NCBI RefSeq assembly: GCF_900188405.1
Contig: NZ_FZOF01000012.1
Span: forward strand, 1 to 64,000
DNA: 64,000 nt
Source: Actinacidiphila glaucinigra
GTDB lineage: Bacteria > Actinomycetota > Actinomycetes > Streptomycetales > Streptomycetaceae
Reading direction: 5' to 3'
Both the position numbers and the translations under genes were made by a program. Of the stretch, positions 16,556-25,020 are shown one piece after another. Below the pieces are notes generated by a model. It made no database searches and had not been told where the DNA came from. It saw only the letters and a list, made by a program, of their open reading frames with translations. Numbering within the stretch: the stretch's first letter is position 1; each line of letters begins with the position of its first letter.

Positions 16556-17965
16556 GTGACCACCGCAGACACCGAGCCGGTATCCGGCCATGCAGGCATG
16601 CTCCTCGCCGCGCCGGACACCGGCACCGACACCGTTCTGGGCAGCCGCTACCGCGCGCTGACCCTCGCGATGGTCTCCGTCGTCCTGCTCATCGCCTTCG
16701 AGGCCACCGCCGTCGGCACGGCCATGCCCATCGCCGCGCGTGAGCTGGACGGTCTGCAGCTGTACGCCTTCGCCTTCTCCGGCTACTTCACCACCTCGCT
16801 CTTCGCGATGGTCGTCAGCGGCCAGTGGTGCGACCGCACCGGCCCGCTGGCACCGCTCGTCGCCGGCATCGGCGCCTTCGCGGCCGGCCTGGTCGTCTCC
16901 GGCACCGCCCAGTCCATGTGGCCGTTCGTGCTGGGACGCGCCGTGCAGGGCATCGGCGGCGGGCTCGTCATCGTCGCCCTGTACGTCGTCGTCGGCCTCG
17001 CCTACCCCGAACGGCTGCGGCCCGCGGTGATGGCGGCCTTCGCCGCGTCCTGGGTGCTGCCGTCCATCGTCGGACCGCTCGTGGCCGGCACGGTCACCGA
17101 GCAGTTCGGCTGGCGCTGGGTCTTCCTCGCCATCCCCGCGCTCGTCGTGCTCCCGCTCCTCATCGGCCTGCCCGCGCTGCGCCGCACCTCCCTGCAGCGG
17201 CCGCCGGACGACCGCAAGGCCCCCGACCGGCGCCGGCTCGGTCTGGCGCTCGCCGTCTCCGCCGGCGCCGGGCTGCTCCAGTACGCCGGGCAGGACCTGC
17301 GGCCGCTGTCCCTGGTCTTCGCGGCGGCGGGCGCCGTGCTCGTCGTCCCGGCCGCGCTGCGGCTGCTGCCCCGCGGCACCTTCCGCGCGGCCCGCGGACT
17401 GCCGTCCGTGGTGCTGCTGCGCGGTGTGGCCTCCGGCACATTCCTCGGCGCCGAGAGCTTCGTCCCGCTGATGCTCGTCACACAGCGGCACATGTCCCCG
17501 ACCCTCGCCGGGCTCTCCCTGGCCAGCGGCGGCGTCACCTGGGGCATCGGCTCCTGGATCCAGGGCCGCCCCCGCCTCGAACCCCACCGCGAACGCCTCG
17601 TCGTCCTCGGCATGTTCCTGATGGCCGCCGCGATCGCCGGCGCCGCCCTGCCGCTCCTGGACGCCGCCCCCGCCTGGAGCGCGGCCGCGGCATGGGCCGT
17701 GGGCGGCCTCGGCGCGGGCCTGGTCATCTCCTCCCTGAGCGTCATCCTCTTCAAGCTCTCAGCGCCCTCCGAGGCCGGTGCCAACTCCGCCGCCCTCCAG
17801 GTCTCCGACGCCCTGTCCAGCGTCGTCCTCGTCGCCGCCGCGGGCACCGTCTTCGCCGCCCTCGGCGGGGCGTCGGGCGCCTTCACGGCCGTCCTCCTCC
17901 CCATGGCCGTCCTCGCCCTCGCGGGTGTCGGCGTCGCGGCACGGCTCCGCCCGAAAACCGGGTGA
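16556..17965 (+). CDS. MFS transporter, probable drug efflux (DHA2-like)
   Basis: 469 residues with about 12-14 hydrophobic segments. The opening transmembrane stretch, the motif SGQWCDRTGPL between TM2 and TM3 (variant motif A) and the VQGIGGGLVIVALYVVVGL segment (motif B/C region) indicate a drug:H+ antiporter. The substrate cannot be read. Two adjacent GTG codons (16553, 16556) could start it; TACCCT at 16544-16549 puts a leaderless start at 16556, and there is no clear ribosome site. It faces away from the hydrolase gene. Confidence 0.8.
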   Translation: MTTADTEPVSGHAGMLLAAPDTGTDTVLGSRYRALTLAMVSVVLLIAFEATAVGTAMPIAARELDGLQLYAFAFSGYFTTSLFAMVVSGQWCDRTGPLAPLVAGIGAFAAGLVVSGTAQSMWPFVLGRAVQGIGGGLVIVALYVVVGLAYPERLRPAVMAAFAASWVLPSIVGPLVAGTVTEQFGWRWVFLAIPALVVLPLLIGLPALRRTSLQRPPDDRKAPDRRRLGLALAVSAGAGLLQYAGQDLRPLSLVFAAAGAVLVVPAALRLLPRGTFRAARGLPSVVLLRGVASGTFLGAESFVPLMLVTQRHMSPTLAGLSLASGGVTWGIGSWIQGRPRLEPHRERLVVLGMFLMAAAIAGAALPLLDAAPAWSAAAAWAVGGLGAGLVISSLSVILFKLSAPSEAGANSAALQVSDALSSVVLVAAAGTVFAALGGASGAFTAVLLPMAVLALAGVGVAARLRPKTG

Positions 17966-17996
17966 GGCGGGCGCGCCGGGGGGCTACCGTCCGAGT

Positions 17997-18197
17997 GTGA
18001 AAGAGCTGACCATCGTCTTCACCGACGCCGAGTGGGAGTCCCTGGCCGACCTCGCCGACGCGTACGGCGTGCCCGCCGCGGAGTTCGTGCGCACGGCGGT
18101 GCGGGCCCACGAGGCGGCCGAGGCCGCGCGCGTCCGCGCCGCGGGGGAGGCCTACGCCGCCGCCCACGCGGACCTGCTGCGCAGGCTGGGGGAGTGA
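17997..18197 (+). CDS. Putative antitoxin of a Fic/Doc pair
   Basis: A 66-residue acidic/alanine-rich protein beginning KELTIVFTDAEWESLADLADAYG, which has the strand-helix-helix look of a ribbon-helix-helix (CopG-like) DNA-binding domain, followed by a long charged helix that could block the toxin. It ends one base before the Doc-like toxin gene. The short size and position support an antitoxin role; sequence alone gives no proof. GTG start at 17997, 31 bases after the MFS gene. Confidence 0.7.
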   Translation: MKELTIVFTDAEWESLADLADAYGVPAAEFVRTAVRAHEAAEAARVRAAGEAYAAAHADLLRRLGE

Positions 18198-18198
18198 C

Positions 18199-18588
18199 GT
18201 GACCGTGCGCCACCTCACCCTCGCCGAGGTCACCGACCTCGCCCGCCTCGCCTGCGGCGGTGAGCCGCCCGCCATGCGCGAGCCCGGGCTGCTCGCGTCG
18301 GCCGTCCACCGCCCGCGGGCGCGGATGTTCGGCGTCGAGGCGTACGGCGACGACGTCTTCGCGGCGGCGGGCGCGCTGCTGCACGGGATCGCGGCGAACC
18401 ACCCCCTGGTCGACGGGAACAAGCGGACGGCGTGGCTGGCGGCCGCGGTGTTCCTGGAGCTGAACGGGGTCGACCTGCGGTCGGCCGACCAGGACGCGGC
18501 GTACGACCTGGTCGTGTCGGTCGCGGCGGGCGAGGTTTCCGCCCCCGCGGCGATCGGTCGCGCCCTGACCCGCCTCGCCACCGCCTGA
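18199..18588 (+). CDS. Fic/Doc-family toxin (death-on-curing type)
   Basis: 129 residues, the size of phage P1 Doc. The Fic signature HPLVDGNKRT (His68 to Thr77) is complete, including the catalytic His and the anion-binding GNKR. Doc phosphorylates elongation factor Tu; other Fic proteins transfer AMP. The canonical motif carries Phe at the third position, replaced here by Leu, which is common in Doc. Start GTG 18199 lies one base after the antitoxin stop, so translation is coupled. The unit is chromosomal with normal codon use. Confidence 0.85.
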   Translation: MTVRHLTLAEVTDLARLACGGEPPAMREPGLLASAVHRPRARMFGVEAYGDDVFAAAGALLHGIAANHPLVDGNKRTAWLAAAVFLELNGVDLRSADQDAAYDLVVSVAAGEVSAPAAIGRALTRLATA

Positions 18589-18729
18589 ACCCGGGGTCGC
18601 CTGCGCGGCCGGTGGGGTGTGCGGGTTGTTCGCGCCTGCGGCGGGCATCCCCCACCCTCCCGATCGCCCGGCGCGGTTGGTGCCGGTTTCGCACTGTGAA
18701 CGGGTGGGCCGTGGTCGTTCGGTTTTCCC

Positions 18730-19212
18730 GCCGTCTCGCGCCCTGCGGGCGCAAAGCGCCGGCTGCGGATGGGAGGGCGGGGGCGGGTCCCGTCGGCGGT
18801 GTGCGGGTGGGTGCGCGGCGGGGGTCCAGGCGCCGGAGCGGCGCTGGTTGTTCGTGCGGTTCCGGGCTCGTCGCCGTCCGCGGGTATGGACGGCCGGTGG
18901 CCATGCCCACCCTTCGTGGGTGGCGCGCCCGCCGTAACCGGCGTCCGCGGGTGCTTCCCCGATGCCGGGCCGCCCGGCAGCACCTCGAATCATCCGCAGA
19001 CGCGGGTCACGGCGGGCGCGCCCACCACCGGCAGTAGGCGTGGAAGCGGCCGTCTATACCCGCGGACGGCAACGAGACCCCACGCCACCGGCAAGGTGCC
19101 CCGCTCCGGAGCCTGGACATCCGCCACGCACCACCCGCACCGCGCCGAGCAGAGCGCCCCCGCCCTTCCATCCGCAGCCCGCATCTTTGCGCCCGGAGGG
19201 CGCGAGACGGCG
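18730..19212. repeat. Large imperfect inverted repeat, two ~220-bp arms
   Basis: Within a 769-base gene-free stretch the left arm (18730-18950) and right arm (18993-19212) are reverse complements along their whole length, by eye at roughly three quarters identity with few gaps. Matching blocks include CCGTCTCGCGCCCT, GGGCGCAAAG, GGCTGCGGATGG, CCGTCCGCGGGTAT and GGCGCGCCCGCCGT. The 42-base spacer holds a perfect 7-bp palindrome at 18964-18978. Both arms keep similar open frames in several phases, but with no ribosome sites or conserved start they look like shadows. This looks like two copies of an interspersed Streptomyces repeat in head-to-head orientation. Confidence 0.75.
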
Positions 19213-19315
19213 CGACAGCCGACGACAGCCGAGCAGCCGTACCGGACACGACAGGCGGCCCGCACGGACGCACCCCCGGCCCGCGCCGAGGGCCGGGGCA
19301 CGGACCACACCCCAG

Positions 19316-19321
19316 TAGGCT
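19316..19321 (+). promoter_or_regulatory. -10 hexamer of the helicase gene
   Basis: TAGGCT fits the actinobacterial -10 consensus. It lies 36 bases before the chosen start at 19358. No matching -35 is evident. Confidence 0.4.
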
Positions 19322-19357
19322 GTGACGGTTGTCGTACCCGACCCGTCACCGGAGACC

Positions 19358-21166
19358 GTGACTACCACCGCCCCGCACAGCGCCAGCAACTCGCACTCGC
19401 ACCACCTGTCGCCCGCCTTCCCCGGCCGCGCCCCCTGGGGCACGGCCGGCAAGCTGCGTGCCTGGCAGCAGGGTGCCCTGGACCGGTATGTCGCCACGCA
19501 GCCGCGTGACTTCCTGGCCGTGGCGACCCCCGGCGCCGGCAAGACGACGTTCGCGCTCACCCTGGCCTCGTACCTGCTCCACAACCACCTCGTGCAGCAG
19601 ATCACCGTCGTCGCCCCCACCGAGCACCTGAAGAAGCAGTGGGCGGAGGCCGCGGCCCGGATAGGCATCAAGCTGGACCCCGAGTACAGCGCGGGGCCGG
19701 TCGGGAAGGACTACCACGGGGTCGCGGTGACCTACGCGGGCGTCGGCGTACGCCCGATGCTGCACCGCAACCGCTGCGAGCAGCGCAAGACGCTGGTGAT
19801 CCTGGACGAGATCCACCACGCGGGCGACAGCCGGTCGTGGGGCGAGGCGTGCCTGGAGGCGTTCGAGCCGGCGACCAGGCGGCTGGCGCTGACCGGGACG
19901 CCGTTCCGGTCGGACACCAACCCGATCCCGTTCGTGACGTACGAGGAGGGCAACGACGGCATCCGCCGGTCCTCCGCCGACTACACCTACGGCTACGGCA
20001 ACGCGCTCGCCGACCACGTCGTGCGCCCTGTGATCTTCCTCTCCTACAGCGGCAACATGCGCTGGCGCACCAAGGCCGGCGACGAGATCTCCGCGCGGCT
20101 CGGCGAGCCGATGACCAGGGACGCGATCGGGCAGGCCTGGCGGACCGCGCTGGCGCCGACCGGCGAGTGGATCCCGAACGTGCTGCGCGCCGCCGACCAG
20201 CGGCTGACGGAGGTCCGCAAGTCCATCCCGGACGCCGGTGCGCTGGTGATCGCCACCGACCAGGACACGGCCCGCGCGTATGCCAAGCTGATCCGGGAGA
20301 TCACGGGGCACAAGGCGACCGTGGTGCTCTCCGACGACACCGGGGCGTCCTCGCGGATCGAGGAGTTCAGCGCGAGCGACGACCGCTGGATGGTCGCGGT
20401 CCGCATGGTGTCGGAGGGCGTGGACGTCCCGCGGCTGGCCGTCGGGGTCTACGCGACGACGATCTCCACCCCGTTGTTCTTCGCGCAGGCGGTGGGCCGC
20501 TTCGTGCGGTCCCGCCGGCGTGGCGAGACGGCCTCGGTCTTCCTGCCGACCATCCCCATGCTGCTGGAATTCGCGGGCGAGATGGAGGTGGAGCGGGACC
20601 ACGCCCTCGACAAGCCCAAGAAGGAGGGCGAGGAGGACCCGTACGCGGAGTCCGAGAAGGAGCTGGAGGAGGCCGAGAAGCAGCAGGACGAGGACACCGG
20701 CGAGCAGGACATGCTGCCCTTCGAGGCGCTGGAGTCCGACGCCGTCTTCGACCGGGTGCTGTACGACGGCGCCGAGTTCGGCATGCAGGCGCACCCGGGC
20801 AGCGCGGAGGAGCAGGACTACCTGGGCATTCCGGGCCTCCTGGAGCCGGACCAGGTGCAGTTGCTGCTGCAGAGGCGGCAGGCCCGGCAGATCGCGCACA
20901 GCCGGAAGAAGCCGGACGAAGAGGCGGACCTGCTGGAACTCCCCGCCGAGCGGCGCCCGATCGTCACGCACAAGGAGCTGCTGGAGCTGCGCAAGCGGCT
21001 CAACACGATGGTCTCCGCGTACAACCACCAGAGCGGCAAGCCGCACGGTGTCATCCACAACGAGCTGCGCCGGGTGTGCGGCGGCCCGCCGAGCGCGGAG
21101 GCGACGGCGGGGCAGCTCAACGAGCGCATCAAGAAGATCCAGGAGTGGGCGACCCGGATGCGCTGA
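19358..21166 (+). CDS. Superfamily 2 DEAD/DEAH-box helicase
   Basis: 602 residues. Walker A TPGAGKTT (57-64), DEIHH (150-154), motif III LTGTPFRSD, and motif VI AQAVGRFVRSRRRGE identify an SF2 helicase of the UvrB/RecG-like DEXH group. After the motor comes an acidic, glutamate-rich linker (about 405-450) and a helical C-terminus. Such proteins occur throughout actinobacteria as stand-alone ATP-dependent helicases with unclear substrate. The GTG at 19358 has GGAG just before it; a GTG at 19322 abuts the -10 element and is unlikely. Confidence 0.85.
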   Translation: MTTTAPHSASNSHSHHLSPAFPGRAPWGTAGKLRAWQQGALDRYVATQPRDFLAVATPGAGKTTFALTLASYLLHNHLVQQITVVAPTEHLKKQWAEAAARIGIKLDPEYSAGPVGKDYHGVAVTYAGVGVRPMLHRNRCEQRKTLVILDEIHHAGDSRSWGEACLEAFEPATRRLALTGTPFRSDTNPIPFVTYEEGNDGIRRSSADYTYGYGNALADHVVRPVIFLSYSGNMRWRTKAGDEISARLGEPMTRDAIGQAWRTALAPTGEWIPNVLRAADQRLTEVRKSIPDAGALVIATDQDTARAYAKLIREITGHKATVVLSDDTGASSRIEEFSASDDRWMVAVRMVSEGVDVPRLAVGVYATTISTPLFFAQAVGRFVRSRRRGETASVFLPTIPMLLEFAGEMEVERDHALDKPKKEGEEDPYAESEKELEEAEKQQDEDTGEQDMLPFEALESDAVFDRVLYDGAEFGMQAHPGSAEEQDYLGIPGLLEPDQVQLLLQRRQARQIAHSRKKPDEEADLLELPAERRPIVTHKELLELRKRLNTMVSAYNHQSGKPHGVIHNELRRVCGGPPSAEATAGQLNERIKKIQEWATRMR

Positions 21167-21494
21167 GCGGCGGCGCGCCCCTCATCGGCGGCGTCCGGGC
21201 CGGGTGCTGATGGTCCGTCAGCAGTGATGTGAATCTTGCGGCGAGAGAGGTGATTCGGCGGAAGATTTACGTCGAACGCCTCCGCTGCTCCGGTCGCGTG
21301 ACCGGATTGTGGACGAAGTCTTCCGCTGAGCGGTACGCATCGCTACCGTTCCGGTCACGCAACGCGCCGTGGCAGAGCAGCCTCGGGGCGCCAGCCGGTA
21401 CCGCCAGACCGGTGGCCTCTCCGCGCTCTGCCGCGGGACCGGCAGTGCTCCCGCCGTGAGAGATGAGCCGCCACTCACACGAGAAGGGGGCGTC
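21167..21494. other. Spacer with small hairpin before the IclR gene
   Basis: TGCTGA-tggtccg-TCAGCA (21205-21223) forms a six-bp hairpin that may end helicase transcription. Closer to the IclR start, CGGAAGA (21259-21265) and TCTTCCG (21319-21325) are complementary, and CGGTA/TACCG lie around 21341-21355; any of these could be operator halves. No gene is seen. Confidence 0.35.
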
Positions 21495-22160
21495 GTGACC
21501 GCGGAGACCTCTCAGACGCTCGATCGGGGCCTGCGGGTCCTGAAGCTGTTGGCCGACACCGACCACGGACTGACCGTCACGGAGCTGGCGGCGAAGCTGG
21601 GCGTCAACCGTACGGTGGTCTACCGCCTTCTGGCGACACTGGAACAGCACTCCCTGGTCCGCCGGGACCTCGGCGGCCGCGCCCGGGTCGGCCTCGGCGT
21701 GCTGCGGCTGGCGCACCAGGTGCACCCGCTGCTGCGCGAGGCCGCGCTCCCCGCCCTGCGCTCCCTCGCCGAGGACATCGGCGCCACCGCCCACCTCACC
21801 CTGGTCGACGGCACCGAGGCGCTGGCCGTGGCGGTCGTCGAGCCGAGCTGGACCGACTACCACGTCGCCTACCGCACCGGCTTCCGGCACTCCCTCGACC
21901 GCGGCGCCGCGGGCCGGGCGATCCTCGCCGGACGCAGCGTGCAGCCGTACGAGCCCGACGCGCGCTGCTCCGAGGGCCCCGGCTACGTGCTCACCCACGG
22001 CGAGCTGGAGGCCGGGGCGAGCGGCGCGGCGGCCCCGCTGGTGGGCGTGCCGGGCATCGAGGGCAGCGTCGGCGTGGTGATGCTCGCCGACGCGATACCC
22101 GAACGGGTGGGTCCCCGGGTCGTCGAGGCGGCACTGGAGGTCGCCGACGCCCTGCGGTGA
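21495..22160 (+). CDS. IclR-family transcriptional regulator
   Basis: 221 residues. Winged helix at the N-terminus (LTVTELAAKLGVNRTVVYRLL) and the IclR effector domain behind it (EALAVAVVEPSW, YRTGFRHSLDRGAAGRAIL). At about 30 residues below the usual 250 it has a trimmed C-terminus. The metabolite it senses is unknown. GTG 21495 follows GAGAAGGGGG; a longer in-frame start is possible but lacks homology. Confidence 0.85.
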   Translation: MTAETSQTLDRGLRVLKLLADTDHGLTVTELAAKLGVNRTVVYRLLATLEQHSLVRRDLGGRARVGLGVLRLAHQVHPLLREAALPALRSLAEDIGATAHLTLVDGTEALAVAVVEPSWTDYHVAYRTGFRHSLDRGAAGRAILAGRSVQPYEPDARCSEGPGYVLTHGELEAGASGAAAPLVGVPGIEGSVGVVMLADAIPERVGPRVVEAALEVADALR

Positions 22161-22218
22161 GGGCCGGTGCCGGGCCGGGGTGCCCCGGGCCCCGGCACGC
22201 CGGGCCGCCGCCGTGAAC

Positions 22219-22224
22219 TACATT
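22219..22224 (+). promoter_or_regulatory. -10 hexamer, leaderless start of the Lon-like gene
   Basis: TACATT ends six bases before the ATG at 22231, and no ribosome site exists, which suggests a leaderless mRNA. Confidence 0.5.
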
Positions 22225-22230
22225 CACCCC

Positions 22231-23019
22231 ATGCCTTTCGCCTCCGCCCGGAACCGGATCCTCGTCGTCTGCGCCGCGCTCGTGGCCGCGCTGCTGGCGG
22301 TGGCCCTGTTCGCGCCGCTGCCGATCTCGATCGTCGTGCCCGGGCTGACGGCCGACGTCCTCGGCGACGACCAGGGCAAGCCGGTGATCACGGTCACCGG
22401 CAAGGAGACCCGCGACACCTCGGGGCAGTTGCGGATGACGACCATCGCGGCGACCAACCCGGACGCGGTCGTCCGCTTCACCGACGTCCTCAAGGCCTGG
22501 TTCGCCACGGACCAGGCCGTGATGCCGCGCGACGCGGTCTACCCGACGGGCGGCACCGTCAAGGAGATCGAGCAGCACAATCAGGCGGAGATGACCGAGT
22601 CCCAGCAGGACGCCACCGCCGCGGCCCTGCGGCAGCTGCGGCTGTCCCCCTCGGACGTCAAGGTCACCCTGCACCTCGCGGACGTCGGCGGGCCCAGCGC
22701 CGGCCTGATGTTCAGCCTGGGCATCGTCGACAAGATCGAGGGCAACGGCCGCGGCGGCGACCTCACCGGCGGCCGCAGGATCGCCGGTACGGGGACGATC
22801 ACGGCCGGTGGCAAGGTCGGCCCCGTCGGCGGCGTCCCGCTCAAGGAGCAGGCCGCCCGCCGCGACGGCGCGACCGTCTTCCTCGTCCCGAAGGCCGAGT
22901 GCGCCGACGCCAGGGCCGAACTCCCCAAGGGGCTGCGACTGGTGCCCGTCACCACCCTCGACGGTGCGATCGACGCCCTGGTCGCCCTCGACAGCGGCGG
23001 CAAGGTCCCCAGCTGCTAG
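22231..23019 (+). CDS. Membrane-anchored Lon-like serine protease lacking a PDZ domain
   Basis: 262 residues. One N-terminal transmembrane helix (about 8-30), the beta domain seen in YlbL (VVPGLTADVLG ... GQLRMTTI), and a C-terminal S16 protease domain with Ser156 in GGPSAGLM and Lys205 in GGVPLKEQAA as the catalytic dyad. YlbL proteins have a PDZ domain between these parts; it is absent here. The protease faces outside the membrane. It may cut membrane or exported proteins; the target is unknown. Its stop is only seven bases from the end of the convergent MFS gene, with no terminator between them. Confidence 0.82.
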   Translation: MPFASARNRILVVCAALVAALLAVALFAPLPISIVVPGLTADVLGDDQGKPVITVTGKETRDTSGQLRMTTIAATNPDAVVRFTDVLKAWFATDQAVMPRDAVYPTGGTVKEIEQHNQAEMTESQQDATAAALRQLRLSPSDVKVTLHLADVGGPSAGLMFSLGIVDKIEGNGRGGDLTGGRRIAGTGTITAGGKVGPVGGVPLKEQAARRDGATVFLVPKAECADARAELPKGLRLVPVTTLDGAIDALVALDSGGKVPSC

Positions 23020-23026
23020 CACACGG

Positions 23027-24316
23027 TCAAGTGGCCCGCCGGGCGTCCATGTGGCGCCAGGAGGGGAAGACCAGCGGGCACAGCGTCGCCAGGAGGTACG
23101 CCCCGCCCGCCGCCAGCATCGCCGTGGTCAGCCCAGCGCCGTCCACCAGGTACCCCGCGGCCAGGCCGCCCACGGGGGTGGTCAGCAGCACCCCCGCGCC
23201 CAGGGTGCCCAGGACGCGGCTGCGCAACTCGTCCGGTACGTGCTCGAAGGTCACCGTCGACAGGATGGGGTTGAGCGCCCCCGCCGCGATGCCGCCCGCC
23301 ACCATGGTGACCGCCAGGGCGCCCCACCCGGGCACCCACGCGGCGACCAGGAACCGGGGCGCGCCGCACAACAGGAAGCACAGCGTGTAGACCGGCCACC
23401 GCGGCAGGCGGTGGCCCAGCGCCCCGTACAGCAGCGCCCCGGCGAGCGCACCTGCCCCGAAGAGGCCCGACAGCAGCCCGAGTTGGACGGAGCCGCCGAG
23501 TTCCCGTTCGGCGTGCACGGGCAGCAGCACCGAACTCCAGCCCGCGTCGAGGCCGTTGGTCACCATGACCATCAAGGTGATGGCGAGCAGCAGCCGGGAG
23601 CGGATCAGGAAGGCGTAGCCCTCGCGCAGTTCGGCCCGGTAGGTGCGCAGGGAGACCGGTGCCGCGTTCTTGGCGGGCTCGGCGCCCGCCAGCCCGCGGA
23701 CGCCGAAGGCGATCAGCAGCGCGGAGACGGCGAAGGTCGCGGCGTCCAGCAGCAGTACCGTTTCCGCGCCCAGGACGGCGATCAGCACGCCGGCGGCCGA
23801 GGCGCCGAGCATCCGGGCGCCGCGCGAGGCGCCGTCGAAGTAGCCCGCGGCGCGCGCCAGCGGTGTCCCCGCCCGCTCGGCCAGTACGGGCAGCAGCACC
23901 TCGCGCGCGGTCTCGCCGGGGCCGTGGAAGAGCCCGCTGACGGCCATCAGCGCGCACAGCTGCCAGAACCGCAGCACGCCCGCGAAGTGGAGCAGCGGGA
24001 TCGCCACGACGGCCACCGCGCACACCGCGTCCGACAGGACCGAGGACCTGCGCCGCCCGAAGCGGTCGATGACCGGTCCGCCGAAGAGCGCGGAGACCAC
24101 GACCGGCAGGGTCGCGCAGAAGGCCGCCAGGCCCGCGCGGGCGGCGCTGCCGGTGGTCTGCAGCACGAACCACGGGACGGCGAGCACGGTGAGCGAATTG
24201 CCGCTGATCGACACGACGTTGGCGGCCAGCACCAGCCGCAGCGGCCGTGGATCGGGTGTCGGGACGGGCCCCGTGGCCCGCTCGGTGCCGCCGGATATGC
24301 CGGTTCCGGTGTCCAT
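23027..24316 (-). CDS. MFS transporter in an ArsR operon
   Basis: 429 residues, about 12 transmembrane segments, of the enterobactin/macrolide exporter-like MFS group (VLAANVVSISGNSLTVLAVPWFVLQTTGSA; DRFGRRR between TM2 and TM3). It is preceded 24 bases upstream by an ArsR gene, so it is probably an efflux pump derepressed by the compound that the regulator binds. ATG 24316 has GGGGGACACAG upstream. Confidence 0.82.
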   Translation of the reverse strand: MDTGTGISGGTERATGPVPTPDPRPLRLVLAANVVSISGNSLTVLAVPWFVLQTTGSAARAGLAAFCATLPVVVSALFGGPVIDRFGRRRSSVLSDAVCAVAVVAIPLLHFAGVLRFWQLCALMAVSGLFHGPGETAREVLLPVLAERAGTPLARAAGYFDGASRGARMLGASAAGVLIAVLGAETVLLLDAATFAVSALLIAFGVRGLAGAEPAKNAAPVSLRTYRAELREGYAFLIRSRLLLAITLMVMVTNGLDAGWSSVLLPVHAERELGGSVQLGLLSGLFGAGALAGALLYGALGHRLPRWPVYTLCFLLCGAPRFLVAAWVPGWGALAVTMVAGGIAAGALNPILSTVTFEHVPDELRSRVLGTLGAGVLLTTPVGGLAAGYLVDGAGLTTAMLAAGGAYLLATLCPLVFPSWRHMDARRAT

Positions 24317-24340
24317 CTGTGTCCCCCGTGGTGGATGCGG

Positions 24341-24967
24341 TCAGTCCGCGGCGCGCGGAAAGGTGTGCAGGTGGACGCGGACGTGCGCGGTCTCCCCGGC
24401 CTCCGCCGTGTCCCCGGCTGTCTCCGGCTCCGCGTCCTGCCGGGTCCGGTAGCGCTCCACCACCGCGTGGAGCTCCTCGCGCAGGGCGCGGGCCCCGGCC
24501 GGGGTGAGCCGCAGGGCGAAGTCGCTCAGGTCGAAGCTGCGGCGCCACTCCTCGGGCCAGTCGCCGACGGTGGCGAGCCAGGTCTCCAGCTCTGCCGCGT
24601 GGGTCGCGGCGACCTCCCGGCCGAGCAGGCCGATCGCGGCGCGCACTTCGGGGTCGGCGTGGGCCAGGAAGCCCGCGGCGTTGAAGCGGGTGCCGCTGTG
24701 CGCGGCCTTCCACCAGCGCTCGCGGGCGGTGCCGCGTCCCGGGTCCTCCTCCACGAACCCGTACGCCGCGAGCTGCCGCAGGTGGTAACTGGTGGCGCCG
24801 CTCGATTCGCCGAGCCGGCCCGCCAGTCCCGAGGCGGTGGCCGGCCCGTACTCGCGCAGCGCGGCGAGCAGCCGGATGCGCAAGGGGTGGGCGAGGCCGC
24901 GCAGGGTCCGCGGGTCGAGGCTGATGACGCCGGGGTCGGGCGCGCCGGCGGCGGGTTCGTCAGGCAC
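24341..24967 (-). CDS. ArsR-family repressor
   Basis: 208 residues: winged helix LRGLAHPLRIRLLAALREYGPATASGLAGRL...SYHLRQLAAYGFVEE, then a helical domain. No cysteine metal-binding box is visible, so it is not a simple metal sensor; ArsR proteins of this length often sense organic molecules. Start is GTG 24967, six bases after a TACGGT -10 hexamer, consistent with a leaderless message. The operator described separately overlaps this promoter, so it should repress itself and the MFS gene. Confidence 0.8.
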   Translation of the reverse strand: MPDEPAAGAPDPGVISLDPRTLRGLAHPLRIRLLAALREYGPATASGLAGRLGESSGATSYHLRQLAAYGFVEEDPGRGTARERWWKAAHSGTRFNAAGFLAHADPEVRAAIGLLGREVAATHAAELETWLATVGDWPEEWRRSFDLSDFALRLTPAGARALREELHAVVERYRTRQDAEPETAGDTAEAGETAHVRVHLHTFPRAAD

Positions 24968-25017
24968 GGATTCACCGTAGAGCGTGCAAAGACTTCTTTG
25001 CAACGCTTTCTTTGCAA
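24968..25017 (-). promoter_or_regulatory. Promoter and operator of the arsR-MFS operon
   Basis: On the minus strand TTGCAA (25003-24998) and TACGGT (24979-24974) are spaced by 18 bases, and the start codon follows six bases later. TGCAAA-GACTTC-TTTGCA (24985-25002) is a perfect six-bp-arm palindrome inside the promoter, and a further TTTGCAA (25011-25017) repeats the left half in the same phase. Repressor binding here would block polymerase. Confidence 0.65.
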
Positions 25018-25020
25018 CAG

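Noticed and set aside
18617-19273. Small open frames inside the large inverted repeat
   Set aside because: Both arms code similar-looking peptides in several frames but without ribosome sites or conserved starts; explained by repeat homology.
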